A stretch of 64,000 bases of DNA from Loktanella sp. DSM 29012 (GTDB lineage Bacteria; Pseudomonadota; Alphaproteobacteria; Rhodobacterales; Rhodobacteraceae), in assembly GCF_900110705.1 (NCBI RefSeq), contig NZ_FOEJ01000001.1, forward strand, positions 379,501 to 443,500. The letters are read 5' to 3'. The translations under genes and the position numbers were made by a program. The notes beneath the pieces are model-generated. The model was not told where the DNA came from and ran no database searches. It worked only from the letters and a program-made list of their open reading frames with translations. This document shows positions 19,612-27,603 of the stretch, in pieces; position 1 is the stretch's first letter, and each line of letters opens with the position of its first letter.

Positions 19612-20061
19612 CTAGCGGTAGCCCGCCGCACGCAGGCATCCATCGTGATAGAGTGTCCTGACCCGATTGCCGTGCATCACTCGTTCGGCACAGATATTTG
19701 GTAAAGGTGACGTGTCAGGTAGCTGGTCACGCAGGCAGTCGCCGTCGTAATGAGAGTTGCCCACGCGGCAGGACCGGGGCAGACGTGTGCCGGTCCAGTC
19801 GGCACCAATCCGCGCCCCTCCAGGGGCTGTCACCGGAGGCGCGATCCCGTCTGTCAGCCCACCCCGGTCGCGGGTTGTCTGCGGCAGGATGGCGGCGCTG
19901 GTGTCGTCTGTATCCGATGACATCAGTTGCGCCAGGACAAGCGCGGCTGTCAGACCGACGGCGATGCGTGCCAGCGTCGTGTCCTTGTCTGTTTCCGCCT
20001 GTGCCGCGGGGGTCGCGGCCAAGGTGGATGCCACAATCATGGCGATCAGTGTTTTGTGCAT
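19612..20061 (-). CDS. Small secreted protein, unknown function
   Basis: 149 residues from ATG 20061, with GGAG six bases upstream. A Sec signal peptide covers residues 1-22 (LIAMIVASTLAATPAAQA, AxA cleavage). The mature part is Asp/Thr-rich and carries four cysteines (CRVG, DCLRD, ICAE, GCLRA), which could form two disulfides. The DGDCLRD and HDGCLRAAGY spacing suggests a small disulfide-stabilised domain. I do not recognise the family. It is divergent from the gene at 20218 and lies 38 bases upstream of rnhB on the same strand. Confidence 0.6.
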   Translation of the reverse strand: MHKTLIAMIVASTLAATPAAQAETDKDTTLARIAVGLTAALVLAQLMSSDTDDTSAAILPQTTRDRGGLTDGIAPPVTAPGGARIGADWTGTRLPRSCRVGNSHYDGDCLRDQLPDTSPLPNICAERVMHGNRVRTLYHDGCLRAAGYR

Positions 20062-20217
20062 GTCGATGTCTCCGGCTCGGGCGGGCGTGCCCGCATTGGA
20101 GGACAACCGTCTGCTAGGTCACAGTGTCAGGCAATAACAGGCACTGGCGGACAGGATGCTGCGCCGATAACATCGCGGGATATTGCATAACATCAAGTCG
20201 AGAGGTTCAGTGCTGAC

Positions 20218-20499
20218 ATGAAACACATTCTTTCTCTGACCCTCGTTTTGATCGCCACCACGACTGCGGCGCAGGCTGCCTGTTTTGCCGACTACAAGGC
20301 GAAACAGGATAACCCGCTGCGCCTGCACTACGGTGTTGCCGAGATCGACGAACCCTGCACGGTGGATTCGGCGAAGGACCAGATCGGTCCGAAGCTGCAA
20401 GCCGATGGCTGGGTTCTGTTGAACATCGTCGGCACCTTTGGCGATGCGGGACTGGACAGCAGAAAGGACAGCGCAGGTGAATATTTCCTCCGCTACTGA
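20218..20499 (+). CDS. Small secreted protein, unknown function
   Basis: 93 residues. Residues 1-20 are a signal peptide (LSLTLVLIATTTAAQAA). The mature protein of about 73 residues has two cysteines (ACFADYK and EPCTVD) and ends in a GEYFLRY strand. The layout resembles small periplasmic proteins of Rhodobacterales with no known function. The 3' end overlaps the next gene by 23 bases, so the two are likely co-expressed. It is too short for a confident family. Confidence 0.55.
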   Translation: MKHILSLTLVLIATTTAAQAACFADYKAKQDNPLRLHYGVAEIDEPCTVDSAKDQIGPKLQADGWVLLNIVGTFGDAGLDSRKDSAGEYFLRY

Positions 20500-21175
20500 A
20501 GGGCGCGAAATCGGCAATCGGATCGTGTTGGGCGGGATCATCGCCATCGTCGTGATCCTGGCGGGTGCCGCCGTTTTACTGTTCGTCAATCTGCCGGACG
20601 CCAACGCGTTCAATGCGCGGGTCGAACAGCTGTTCGTGGAAAATGACACGCTGACCGGCAACGCCGAAATCAAGCTGTTGGAAATCATCGCGCAATCGGG
20701 GACGGCCTTTAGTGATACGCTGTCGTCCTATCGGTTCGTGATTTTCGTGCTGCTGGTCTTTTCGACGGCACTGCTGGTGGCGGCCATCGCTTTTCTTGTC
20801 ATGCTGATCGGACTGACCCGTCGCATGGGCCAGATCGAGCGAAAGGGGATCGAGGTGAATTCCCTGTTGATCAGCCGCGATCAAAAAGCGGTCTATCTGA
20901 ACAATTTCGAATTCAAGCTGACTGAGGCGGCCATTGAGACGCTTTCCGTCCTGGCAGAGGCGCGTATGGATGACGAGGTTCTGTCCGGTGCCGAGATCGA
21001 AGGCGTCATCTCGGGGCGCGATCCATCCGACTGCGAAGAGGCGGCGGGTGCTACCCGCATCAAGCGGCTGCGCGACACGCTGGGTAACCAGATGGTAAGC
21101 GAACTCTTGGTGAAAAATATCGCGCGCAAGGGGTATATGCTGGCCATCGACAAGGATGTGATCCGGATGGTCTGA
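20477..21175 (+). CDS. Membrane-anchored protein with C-terminal winged-helix-like domain
   Basis: 232 residues from GTG 20477; AGGA lies 8-11 bases upstream and the alternative ATG at 20438 would lie deeper inside the previous gene. Two hydrophobic segments at about residues 16-37 and 86-112 enclose a short periplasmic loop (40-85). The cytoplasmic C-terminal part (about 128-232) follows an OmpR/PhoB winged-helix layout: AVYLNNFEFKLTEAAIETLSVLAE, then a VLSGAEIEGVISG helix, TRIKRLRDTLG where DNA-recognition helix residues sit, and a final IARKGYMLAI hairpin. It could therefore be a membrane-bound regulator, but DNA binding is inferred from pattern alone. No sensor or kinase motif is present. 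Confidence 0.55.
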   Translation: MNISSATEGREIGNRIVLGGIIAIVVILAGAAVLLFVNLPDANAFNARVEQLFVENDTLTGNAEIKLLEIIAQSGTAFSDTLSSYRFVIFVLLVFSTALLVAAIAFLVMLIGLTRRMGQIERKGIEVNSLLISRDQKAVYLNNFEFKLTEAAIETLSVLAEARMDDEVLSGAEIEGVISGRDPSDCEEAAGATRIKRLRDTLGNQMVSELLVKNIARKGYMLAIDKDVIRMV

Positions 21176-21600
21176 CGGGGGACCACGCCGGAAGCACTGC
21201 AACTGTGGGCCAAGCGCCGGTTGCATCCGTCAGTTTCTGCCGTGCCGTGATTGCCTAAACTAAAGGTCTTGCAACCCGCGCAATTCCGCACCGAAGTTCA
21301 GGGTCCGCACCACCCCTGACAGACCCATGCGAGAAAGTCGTTTTTCCAAGGTGCAGGCAGACGGTGTGAACACGCCAGATGAGCGATATCACCTGTCAGG
21401 GCTGATCGATCCGTGCTTTCAGAAAGTCGATCACCCCAGGCGCCATCGGCGCAAAGAGGTCGCCACCTTGGCTCGCACAATCAAATCGTGGGATCAAACA
21501 CCTTGGCCCCTTACACCAAGCCTCCTGAAGTCCATAGGCCGAATGGCCATTCATAAAGTCATCCATTAAACTGCTGCGCAGCGCAAATTCGAAAGCATCA
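21176..21600 (+). other. Gap of 425 bases with a possible gene remnant
   Basis: No intact gene is seen. On the minus strand 21608-21396 is open for 70 codons (ALRSSLMDDFMNGHSAYGLQ, then CKGPRCLIPRFDCASQGG) and reads like the tail of a real protein whose front would lie where the M20 gene now begins. This suggests an old truncation, but no homologue is recognised. The gap marks the change from the dense backbone to the catabolic block. Confidence 0.25.
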
Positions 21601-22767
21601 GTGAACATGCTGACAAATAGTGATCTTGTTGAACTTACAAACTTTCGCCGCGCGCTTCATCGCCGTCCTGAAATCTCCGGCGAAGAAGCCGAAACCGCAA
21701 ATACCATTGTGGCAGCGCTGACGCCGATGTCGCCCTCACGGATTGTGACTGGATTGGGCGGGCATGGTGTGGCTGCTGTCTTTGATAGCGGTCAAGACGG
21801 CCCGACGGTCCTGTTTCGCGCTGAACTAGATGCCCTCCCGATCGAAGAGCGCAACAGTTCCATCGAGTGGCTTTCCGAAATTTCGAGCAAGAGCCATGTC
21901 TGCGGACATGACGGCCACATGACGATGCTGCTCGCCTTGGGGCGGATGATCTCGCGCAAGCCAGTCGCAAAAGGACGTGTCATTTTGATGTTTCAGCCTG
22001 CGGAAGAAGATGGAAGCGGCGCGAAAGCGGTGGTCGCAGATCCAGCCTTTGAAGACCTCGAGCCAGACTGGGCCTTTGCGATCCACAATCAACCGGGAAG
22101 CCCATTTGGGTATGTTGCGACTCGCGTTGGGCTGATGAATTGCGCGTCTTTGGGTCTGAAAATCACGCTGAGCGGAAAAACCGCCCACGCCGCCGACCCG
22201 CAGGACGGTGTCTCTCCGGTATTGGCTGTCGCGAAACTCATCCCTGCACTTGATGCGCTTGGTCATGGCGATGGTGGGCCGCGCAACAACAATTTTCGAT
22301 TGGTGACAATCACTCATGCCAAAATCGGTGAGCCAACTTTTGGAATTTCCCCGGGTAAAGCCGAAGTGTTTGCTACTTTGCGCACTGCAACTGATGCAAG
22401 CTTGGAAAGTCTTGAGGTTGCGGCGCGAGACCTTGCCGGGTCACTCGCAAAAGAATTCGGGCTGCGTGTGAGTTTTGAAATACACGACCATTTTGCAGCT
22501 TCGATAAACGACGCAGAAGCCTATGCCGTCGCTGTAGAGGCGATGGATGCAATCGGTGTCCCACATGGCGAAGAGAGTGTGCCAATGCGTGCATCAGAGG
22601 ACTTCGGGGTCTTCGGATGGAACGCAAAAGCCGCGATGTTGTGCCTTGGACCGGGCGAAGGTTATGCCGCCTTGCACAACCCGGACTACGATTTTCCTGA
22701 TGACTTGATCCCAATTGGAAGTTCGATCTTTGAGCGCATCGCGCGAGATTTATTGGGAAGCACTTAA
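21601..22767 (+). CDS. M20-family amidohydrolase (hippurate hydrolase/aminoacylase type)
   Basis: 388 residues from GTG 21601 (ATG 21607 possible; neither has a good ribosome site). Family sequence: FRRALHRRPEISGEEAET at the start, the metal-site aspartate in FRAELDALPIEE, VCGHDGHMTMLLALG with both metal-binding residues of the HDGH motif, the catalytic Glu pair in FQPAEEDGSGA, AIHNQPG, and GKTAHAADPQDGVSPV at the dimerisation-domain lid. MRASEDFGVFG supplies the second-metal Glu/Asp. M20D enzymes cleave N-acyl amino acids or aromatic amides such as hippurate. Codon use is less GC-rich than in the backbone. Its position next to an aromatic-acid catabolic block hints at a conjugated aromatic substrate. 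Confidence 0.85.
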   Translation: MNMLTNSDLVELTNFRRALHRRPEISGEEAETANTIVAALTPMSPSRIVTGLGGHGVAAVFDSGQDGPTVLFRAELDALPIEERNSSIEWLSEISSKSHVCGHDGHMTMLLALGRMISRKPVAKGRVILMFQPAEEDGSGAKAVVADPAFEDLEPDWAFAIHNQPGSPFGYVATRVGLMNCASLGLKITLSGKTAHAADPQDGVSPVLAVAKLIPALDALGHGDGGPRNNNFRLVTITHAKIGEPTFGISPGKAEVFATLRTATDASLESLEVAARDLAGSLAKEFGLRVSFEIHDHFAASINDAEAYAVAVEAMDAIGVPHGEESVPMRASEDFGVFGWNAKAAMLCLGPGEGYAALHNPDYDFPDDLIPIGSSIFERIARDLLGST

Positions 22768-22865
22768 AGCGCGCCGCTGACGGCACAGAGCGGACATGGC
22801 CAGCCTTATCGGTTGCTCTGGTGCCAGTTTCTTTTGGACGACATTCATCTGTCCTGAGGCAACGT

Positions 22866-23333
22866 CTAATCCACTGAATACACATCAATCGTCACCGATC
22901 CGGACGACGGCGCCAGCGAACATACGAAAATTCGATCGCGCAGCCAGGCGTGTACGCCGTCCGGTGCATCAAAAACCGGCGCGGCGCGCATGTAGACCTC
23001 AGAGGCATCAACTGGTTCTCCGGCGCGCAGCCTCCGAAGCGTGTCGGTAGAGGAAACACGCAAGCCCTTGTTGACCACATAGATCAACGCTCCATTGTCG
23101 GCCCTGATGGTATAGTGCGCCTCTATCCTCGAATTTCCGTCAGGTCCGATCACAGGCCAGTCCGAACCTCCGGGCAGAATGGTTCCTGTCAGCCTCGGTC
23201 CGTGTACGCGCCCCCCGTTTATCGGAATATGAAGCCTTTCTCCATGCGGCGATGAGCCAGCGGATTGCGGTTTCGCAATCTCCGCCTCAATCGTGAAGGC
23301 GAAGGTCAAAGCAGGTACGGGAGGACGGGTCAC
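22866..23333 (-). CDS. DUF3237-family protein
   Basis: 155 residues. The family pattern is clear: FAFTIEAEIAKPQSAG at the start, the GERLHIPINGGRVHGPRLTGTILPGGSDW block, ARIEAHYTIRADNGALIYV, and Tyr-x-Arg-x-x-Pro in EVYMRAAPVFDAPDG. DUF3237 (UPF0311) proteins are small beta-barrels of unknown activity often found beside aromatic catabolic genes. The start overlaps the stop of the alpha/beta hydrolase gene (4 bases), which in turn overlaps the TetR gene, so the three form one operon read leftwards from 24945. The next gene to the left converges with it. Confidence 0.8.
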   Translation of the reverse strand: MTRPPVPALTFAFTIEAEIAKPQSAGSSPHGERLHIPINGGRVHGPRLTGTILPGGSDWPVIGPDGNSRIEAHYTIRADNGALIYVVNKGLRVSSTDTLRRLRAGEPVDASEVYMRAAPVFDAPDGVHAWLRDRIFVCSLAPSSGSVTIDVYSVD

Positions 23334-24271
23334 CCGATCTTGCCGTCGTTCATGTCACGCAACCATGCAGACATCTCCTCCAGCTTTGTCACGCTATCGC
23401 TGCAGAATTCCATCGCCCGCAGATAGCCATGAATCAAACCCTCCCCTTGGTCGAGGACGACGTCAACGCCCGCTGCTTTCAACGTTTCTGCATAAGCGCG
23501 CCCGCTGTCGCGCAAGGGGTCATATTGAGCGACGGCGATAAAGGCTGGCGGGAGGCCTGTATGGTCGGCTCCGTAGAGCGGCGCTGCCCGTGGGTCTTTC
23601 AGGTCTGCCGCATTCGGACAGTACATCGCATTCACCGCGTCCATGTCTTTGACGAAGATCAACGGTCCATCGGCGTTTTCGACCATGGACGGGCGCGACG
23701 TGTCGAAATCGCAGGCCGGATAGACGAGCAGTTGCGCCATTGGCATGTCATCCGTCCCCTGAAGGGCCAGTGAGACGGCAGCGGCAAGGTTCGCACCTGC
23801 ACTGTCGCCACCAATTGAGATGCGATCGGGATCGACGGACAGGTCTTTGGACTGTGCCTTGACCCATTTTGTCACAGCGAGGCATTGATCATAGGCCTGC
23901 GGAAAGGGTCGTTCCGGCGCGAGAGCGTAATCCACGCTTATGACCGTCTGCCGGTTCCACGATGCGATCCGCGCGGTGATGTCCCAATGTGTCTCCGGGC
24001 TACCTTGCATCCACGCCCCGCCGTGCATGTAAATCAGGCAAGGTTGTAGGTCATCGTTTTGGTATCGAAAAACACGTACACGTACCGGACCGGCAGAGGT
24101 ATCGACGATATGTTCCTTTGAACAATCGACATCGTCGGGCGTTGGCAGACGCATATCTTCGGCAATGTCTTCAAAATGCGTGCGTCGCTCGGCGGGACCG
24201 GATCCTTTGGGAAGCGTGCTCCATTTCTCGTTCCAGACTTTCAGAAAGATGTCGATTTCAGGATTTATCAT
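23330..24271 (-). CDS. Alpha/beta hydrolase, hormone-sensitive-lipase type esterase
   Basis: 313 residues. Oxyanion hole motif MHGGAW (HGGxx), SVDYALAPERPFPQAYDQ, nucleophile elbow ISIGGDSAGANLAAA (GDSAG, Ser about residue 155), acid residue in VAQYDPLRDSGRAYAE and the catalytic His in GLIHGYL. No signal peptide, so it is cytosolic. HSL-family enzymes cleave carboxylic esters. It is co-transcribed with the TetR regulator and divergent from a quinate/shikimate dehydrogenase operon. One attractive idea is hydrolysis of an imported ester of quinate or shikimate (chlorogenate-type), but this is inference from context only. Confidence 0.85.
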   Translation of the reverse strand: MINPEIDIFLKVWNEKWSTLPKGSGPAERRTHFEDIAEDMRLPTPDDVDCSKEHIVDTSAGPVRVRVFRYQNDDLQPCLIYMHGGAWMQGSPETHWDITARIASWNRQTVISVDYALAPERPFPQAYDQCLAVTKWVKAQSKDLSVDPDRISIGGDSAGANLAAAVSLALQGTDDMPMAQLLVYPACDFDTSRPSMVENADGPLIFVKDMDAVNAMYCPNAADLKDPRAAPLYGADHTGLPPAFIAVAQYDPLRDSGRAYAETLKAAGVDVVLDQGEGLIHGYLRAMEFCSDSVTKLEEMSAWLRDMNDGKIG

Positions 24272-24945
24272 TTGGTTGGCTCCGTTGAGACGCGGACGGA
24301 TCCAACCACCAGCCGGATGATCTCGTCGCGAAGGATTTTCTGTTGCGTGTCGGTAAACAAATCGGGCCCGAACAAAGCCGAAAAGGAGGGCTGGTTAGAG
24401 ACATTGAAAAAGGACAACGCCGATATCTGCCAATGCAGGCGCACGGGGTCGGTATCCGCGCGGAAATCTCCGTCCTTGGCACCGCGCGAGCAGATGTTGC
24501 GCAATGTGTCGATCGCGGCGACGTTCAATCCCCTGATCACGTCTGATTTACGAATGAAGTCGGCGTTATGGATGTTTTCTATCATGACCATACGGATGAA
24601 GTCCGGGTTGGCCCGATGGTGGTCGAACGTGAACCCAACAAGTTTTTCGAGGGCTTTGAGTGGCGGCAAACCGTCAAGGTCGAGTTCCTCCTCGCCACGC
24701 CGGACCTTTGAATAGGCAACTTCGAGCGCGCGGGCATAAAGCCCGTCTTTGTCGCCAAAGTAGTAATAGATCATGCGCTTTGACGTGCGTGTCCGGGCGA
24801 CAATGTCGTCAATTCGTGCACCGGACAGACCGCGTGCAGCAAATTCCGAAATCGCAACGTCCAGGATATCGCGGCGCACGCCTTCCGGGTCCTGTTTCCA
24901 GCTTTGACTGTGCTTGCCAGCTACCTTTGCAGTGGTCCGGTTCAT
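24268..24945 (-). CDS. TetR/AcrR-family regulator of the shikimate block
   Basis: 225 residues. The N-terminal helix-turn-helix is unmistakable: RRDILDVAISEFAARGLSGA, then DDIVARTRTSKRMIYYYFGDKDGLYARAL (about residues 45-75). The C-terminal ligand domain has the TetR_C layout (LVGFTFDHHRANPDFIRMV). It is divergently oriented to the quinate/shikimate dehydrogenase operon with a 133-base gap holding two tandem operator-like repeats, so it most likely represses that operon and its own. The inducer is plausibly shikimate, quinate, protocatechuate or an ester of these. It is the first gene of a leftward operon with the hydrolase and DUF3237 genes. Confidence 0.88.
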   Translation of the reverse strand: MNRTTAKVAGKHSQSWKQDPEGVRRDILDVAISEFAARGLSGARIDDIVARTRTSKRMIYYYFGDKDGLYARALEVAYSKVRRGEEELDLDGLPPLKALEKLVGFTFDHHRANPDFIRMVMIENIHNADFIRKSDVIRGLNVAAIDTLRNICSRGAKDGDFRADTDPVRLHWQISALSFFNVSNQPSFSALFGPDLFTDTQQKILRDEIIRLVVGSVRVSTEPTK

Positions 24946-24982
24946 CCACCTACTCCTCTTAACCAGACCCTAACATTCCCCA

Positions 24983-25035
24983 AATTAACCGGCTAGTACA
25001 AAATGCTTGACGGAATTAACCGCTCGGTACAATCT
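24983..25035 (+). promoter_or_regulatory. Promoter with two tandem TetR-type operator repeats
   Basis: Two 19-base direct repeats, AATTAACCGGCTAGTACAA at 24983-25001 and AATTAACCGCTCGGTACAA at 25014-25032, start 31 bases apart (three helical turns). The second contains the dyad ACCG-CT-CGGT; the first has a degenerate copy. The second overlaps a promoter-like pair TTGACG (25007-25012), 17-base spacer, CAATCT (25030-25035), so a bound repressor would block polymerase. GGGAGG lies 9 bases before the ATG at 25079. That the regulator encoded at 24268-24945 binds here is inferred. Confidence 0.65.
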
Positions 25036-25078
25036 GGTTTTGGAGGCGGCAGAATTATTGCCGTGGGAGGATTAAGAA

Positions 25079-25969
25079 ATGAGCGAGAGCGCGACTCCGC
25101 TTTGCAAAGAGCCATATCCACAGAGCAAATCTGTGCGCGTCGGCCTTGTGGGCAACGGAATACAAGAGTCCCGTACGCCAGCGATGCATGTGGCCGAAGG
25201 ACTCTCACAAGGATTGGACTATCGCTACGACCTGATCGACCCCGAGCAATTGGAAACCGGGGATAACCTGTCGGATATCGTCGCGCATGCCGAGGCCGCA
25301 GGGTTTTCTGGCCTCAATATTACGTTTCCCTACAAGCAAGAGGTGATCGCGCTGACGGACGAGCTCTCGGAGGCTGCACGCAAGGTTGGGGCCGTCAACA
25401 CGCTGGTATTTCGCGACGGCAAACGATTTGGGCACAATACGGATTTCTGGGGATTTGCCGAAGGGATGCGCAATGGCCTGCCAGATGTGAAACTTGATCG
25501 GATCTTGCTGATCGGCGCTGGTGGTGCTGGTGCCGCTTTGGCCTTTGCCCTGCAAGATCTCGGCGTCACTGAGCTAATGATCGTCGACAGCAGAGCGGAC
25601 GCGGCTTCGGCATTGGCGGATCGGGTCAACACGCTGACAGGAACGAAGACAGCACATGTTGTGGACGATGTCGCAAAGTGCGCCGCCAGCGCGAACGGTA
25701 TTGTCAACGCTACGCCTATGGGTATGGCGAAATTGCCCGGAACCCCGATCGACACGGCGCTTCTGACCCCGGACCACTGGGTTGCGGAGATCGTTTATTT
25801 TCCTTTGGAAACCGAGTTTCTGCGCATCGCAATCGCAAAAGGGTGCCGCACCCTCGACGGATCGCGCATGGCGGTCTTTCAGGCTGTCCGCGCCTTTCAA
25901 CTCTTTACCGGCCGCGATGCCGATGCCGCCCGGATGATGGCGACATTCAAAGGCTTCGACGCCACATGA
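25079..25969 (+). CDS. Quinate/shikimate 5-dehydrogenase (catabolic, QsuD/YdiB-like)
   Basis: 296 residues from ATG 25079. Substrate-domain motif VGLVGNGIQESRTPAMH, the catalytic Lys in GLNITFPYKQEV, AVNTLVF and the catalytic Asp in GHNTDFWGF. The cofactor fold is LIGAGGAGAALAFAL with an acidic residue following (IVDSRAD), pointing to NAD rather than NADP, as in quinate-catabolic enzymes. NATPMGMAKLPGTP and TLDGSRMAVFQAVRAFQLFTG match the catabolic branch better than biosynthetic AroE. It oxidises shikimate to 3-dehydroshikimate (and/or quinate to 3-dehydroquinate). It is the first gene of the operon with the TRAP transporter and the QuiC-like dehydratase, controlled by the divergent TetR protein. 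Confidence 0.85.
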   Translation: MSESATPLCKEPYPQSKSVRVGLVGNGIQESRTPAMHVAEGLSQGLDYRYDLIDPEQLETGDNLSDIVAHAEAAGFSGLNITFPYKQEVIALTDELSEAARKVGAVNTLVFRDGKRFGHNTDFWGFAEGMRNGLPDVKLDRILLIGAGGAGAALAFALQDLGVTELMIVDSRADAASALADRVNTLTGTKTAHVVDDVAKCAASANGIVNATPMGMAKLPGTPIDTALLTPDHWVAEIVYFPLETEFLRIAIAKGCRTLDGSRMAVFQAVRAFQLFTGRDADAARMMATFKGFDAT

Positions 25970-26018
25970 TCCGTTGTCATGCCGACAACGAAACGAAACG
26001 CGACAGGGAGGAATACCA

Positions 26019-27002
26019 ATGCGTTTGACGACCACCAAGAAACTGATGACCGGGGCCGCGGCCCTTGCACTGATGGCGAATGCCGCGTTCGCGCAGGATG
26101 CCATCGAACTGATCTACTCGGACACCGTATCCCCGACCGATATCCGCTCTGAAACTCTCCAGACGGAATTTGGCGATTGCTTGGGCGTGGGTTTTGATTT
26201 TCAGCCATTCCACGGTGCGACGCTATTCGAACAAGGCACTGAACTGACTGCCATGCAGCGGGGCAACCTCGACATGGGCAACCTCGCGCCGTTTGATTTT
26301 CAGAACCAGGTGCCATCGACCAGCGTGCTCGGCACCCCGTTCCTGTTCCGGGATTACGAACACATGCGTGCTGTCTACGACAGCGACGTGATTGACGACA
26401 TGCTGGCCGAGATCGAAGAGACTGCAGAGGTCAAGGTTCTTGCGTTTCCCTATATCGGCGCGCGCCACATCGGCTATGTCGGTGATGAACGGATCATGAC
26501 ACCCGAAGACCTTGACGGTGTGCAGTTGCGCATGCCGCCGGGCGAAGGCTGGCAGTTCGTAGGCGAGGCCATGGGTGCAACACCCGTGCCGGTGCCGTTC
26601 ACCGAAGTTTACACAGCCCTTCAGACTGGCGCGATCGACGGTCAGGACAACGGATTTCCTGCCACGCGTTCGATGAAATTCGACGAGGTGCTGACCCACA
26701 TCGGCACCACCAGTCACCTGATCGCGTCAAATCTGTTCACCATCTCGCTTGAGACCTGGAATGAGTTGACACCCGAACAGCAGACAACCGTTCAAGACTG
26801 CGCCGACGGGTTCGAGGCGGCACTTGATGCGATCACTCTCCAGCAAGAGGCTGATTTGGCTGCGGAAATCGCAGCCAATGGCGTTGACGTTTACATGCCC
26901 GACAACGCGGCCTTCCGCGAACATGTTCTGGGTGTGTATCGGGCGTCCGAGTATTCGGCTGACTGGCCCGAAGGTTTGGTCGAAGCCATCGGCGATATGT
27001 AA
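26019..27002 (+). CDS. TRAP transporter solute-binding protein, DctP family
   Basis: 327 residues from ATG 26019, with a strong ribosome site GGGAGG. Signal peptide residues 1-24 (ALALMANAAFA). The mature protein shows DctP hallmarks: RGNLDMGNLAPF, the substrate-carboxylate region VLAFPYIGARHIGYVGDE, LRMPPGEGWQFVGEAMGATPVPVPFTEVYTALQTGAIDGQDN (the conserved Arg and the ALQTGxxDG block). It captures an organic acid in the periplasm and delivers it to the DctQM permease. Lying between a shikimate dehydrogenase and a dehydroshikimate dehydratase, its likely ligand is shikimate, quinate or a related cyclohexane carboxylate. Confidence 0.9.
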   Translation: MRLTTTKKLMTGAAALALMANAAFAQDAIELIYSDTVSPTDIRSETLQTEFGDCLGVGFDFQPFHGATLFEQGTELTAMQRGNLDMGNLAPFDFQNQVPSTSVLGTPFLFRDYEHMRAVYDSDVIDDMLAEIEETAEVKVLAFPYIGARHIGYVGDERIMTPEDLDGVQLRMPPGEGWQFVGEAMGATPVPVPFTEVYTALQTGAIDGQDNGFPATRSMKFDEVLTHIGTTSHLIASNLFTISLETWNELTPEQQTTVQDCADGFEAALDAITLQQEADLAAEIAANGVDVYMPDNAAFREHVLGVYRASEYSADWPEGLVEAIGDM

Positions 27003-27023
27003 TCGCCGACCCAATGATCTCTG

Positions 27024-27048
27024 GCGGGGCCGGCCAATTTGGCCCCGC
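27024..27048 (+). promoter_or_regulatory. Intra-operon GC hairpin between dctP and dctQ
   Basis: Perfect 8-base arms GCGGGGCC (27024-27031) and GGCCCCGC (27041-27048) around a 9-base loop, 21 bases after the dctP stop and without a following T-run. Such hairpins can protect the upstream mRNA and keep the binding protein more abundant than the permease. This function is inferred. Confidence 0.5.
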
Positions 27049-27081
27049 TCATAGACCACACCGGAGCGGAGGCCGGTCACC

Positions 27082-27603
27082 ATGGAAGCTCTTGTCAAAA
27101 CCGGACTGTGGCTGCGCGCGCGTGCCGAAAACATCCTTGCAGCGCTGCTGCTGAGCATGTTCGTCGTGTTCCTTTTGCAAGTCCTGTTTCGCTACGTGCT
27201 TAATATTTCCGTCGACTGGACGGTGGAATGGGTCACGCTCGCGTGGCTCTGGGGCATCCTGTTCGGCTACGCCTTCGTTGTGAAAGGCCGCGAGGTGATC
27301 CGCCTCGATATGGTGTATTACGCCGTTTCCCGTACTTGGCGCCGCGTCTTTGACATCTTTGGCGGTCTTGTGATCGCGGTGATTTTTATTTTCACGCTTC
27401 CAGCTGTTTGGGATTACATCGATTTCATGGCGCGCGAACGCACGGCGGCGCTGCGCATTCCCTTCAACTGGGTCTTTTCCATCTACATGCTGTTCGCGGT
27501 GGCCGTGATCATCCGCGCGCTTGTTCAGGTCTGGGATGCCGTCACCGGACGTGGTCCGCACGTCCACCTCCCCCAAGATCCGGAGTCGCACGACTATGAC
27601 TGA
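27082..27603 (+). CDS. TRAP transporter small permease, DctQ family
   Basis: 173 residues from ATG 27082. Four hydrophobic segments at about residues 17-38, 52-73, 92-113 and 132-152, with the DctQ signatures FVVFLLQVLFRYVLNISVDWTVEW-type helix 1/2 region, WGILFGYAFVVKGREVIRLD and FNWVFSIYMLFAVAVIIRAL. Inner-membrane partner of the large permease. It overlaps the dctM start by 8 bases. Confidence 0.88.
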   Translation: MEALVKTGLWLRARAENILAALLLSMFVVFLLQVLFRYVLNISVDWTVEWVTLAWLWGILFGYAFVVKGREVIRLDMVYYAVSRTWRRVFDIFGGLVIAVIFIFTLPAVWDYIDFMARERTAALRIPFNWVFSIYMLFAVAVIIRALVQVWDAVTGRGPHVHLPQDPESHDYD

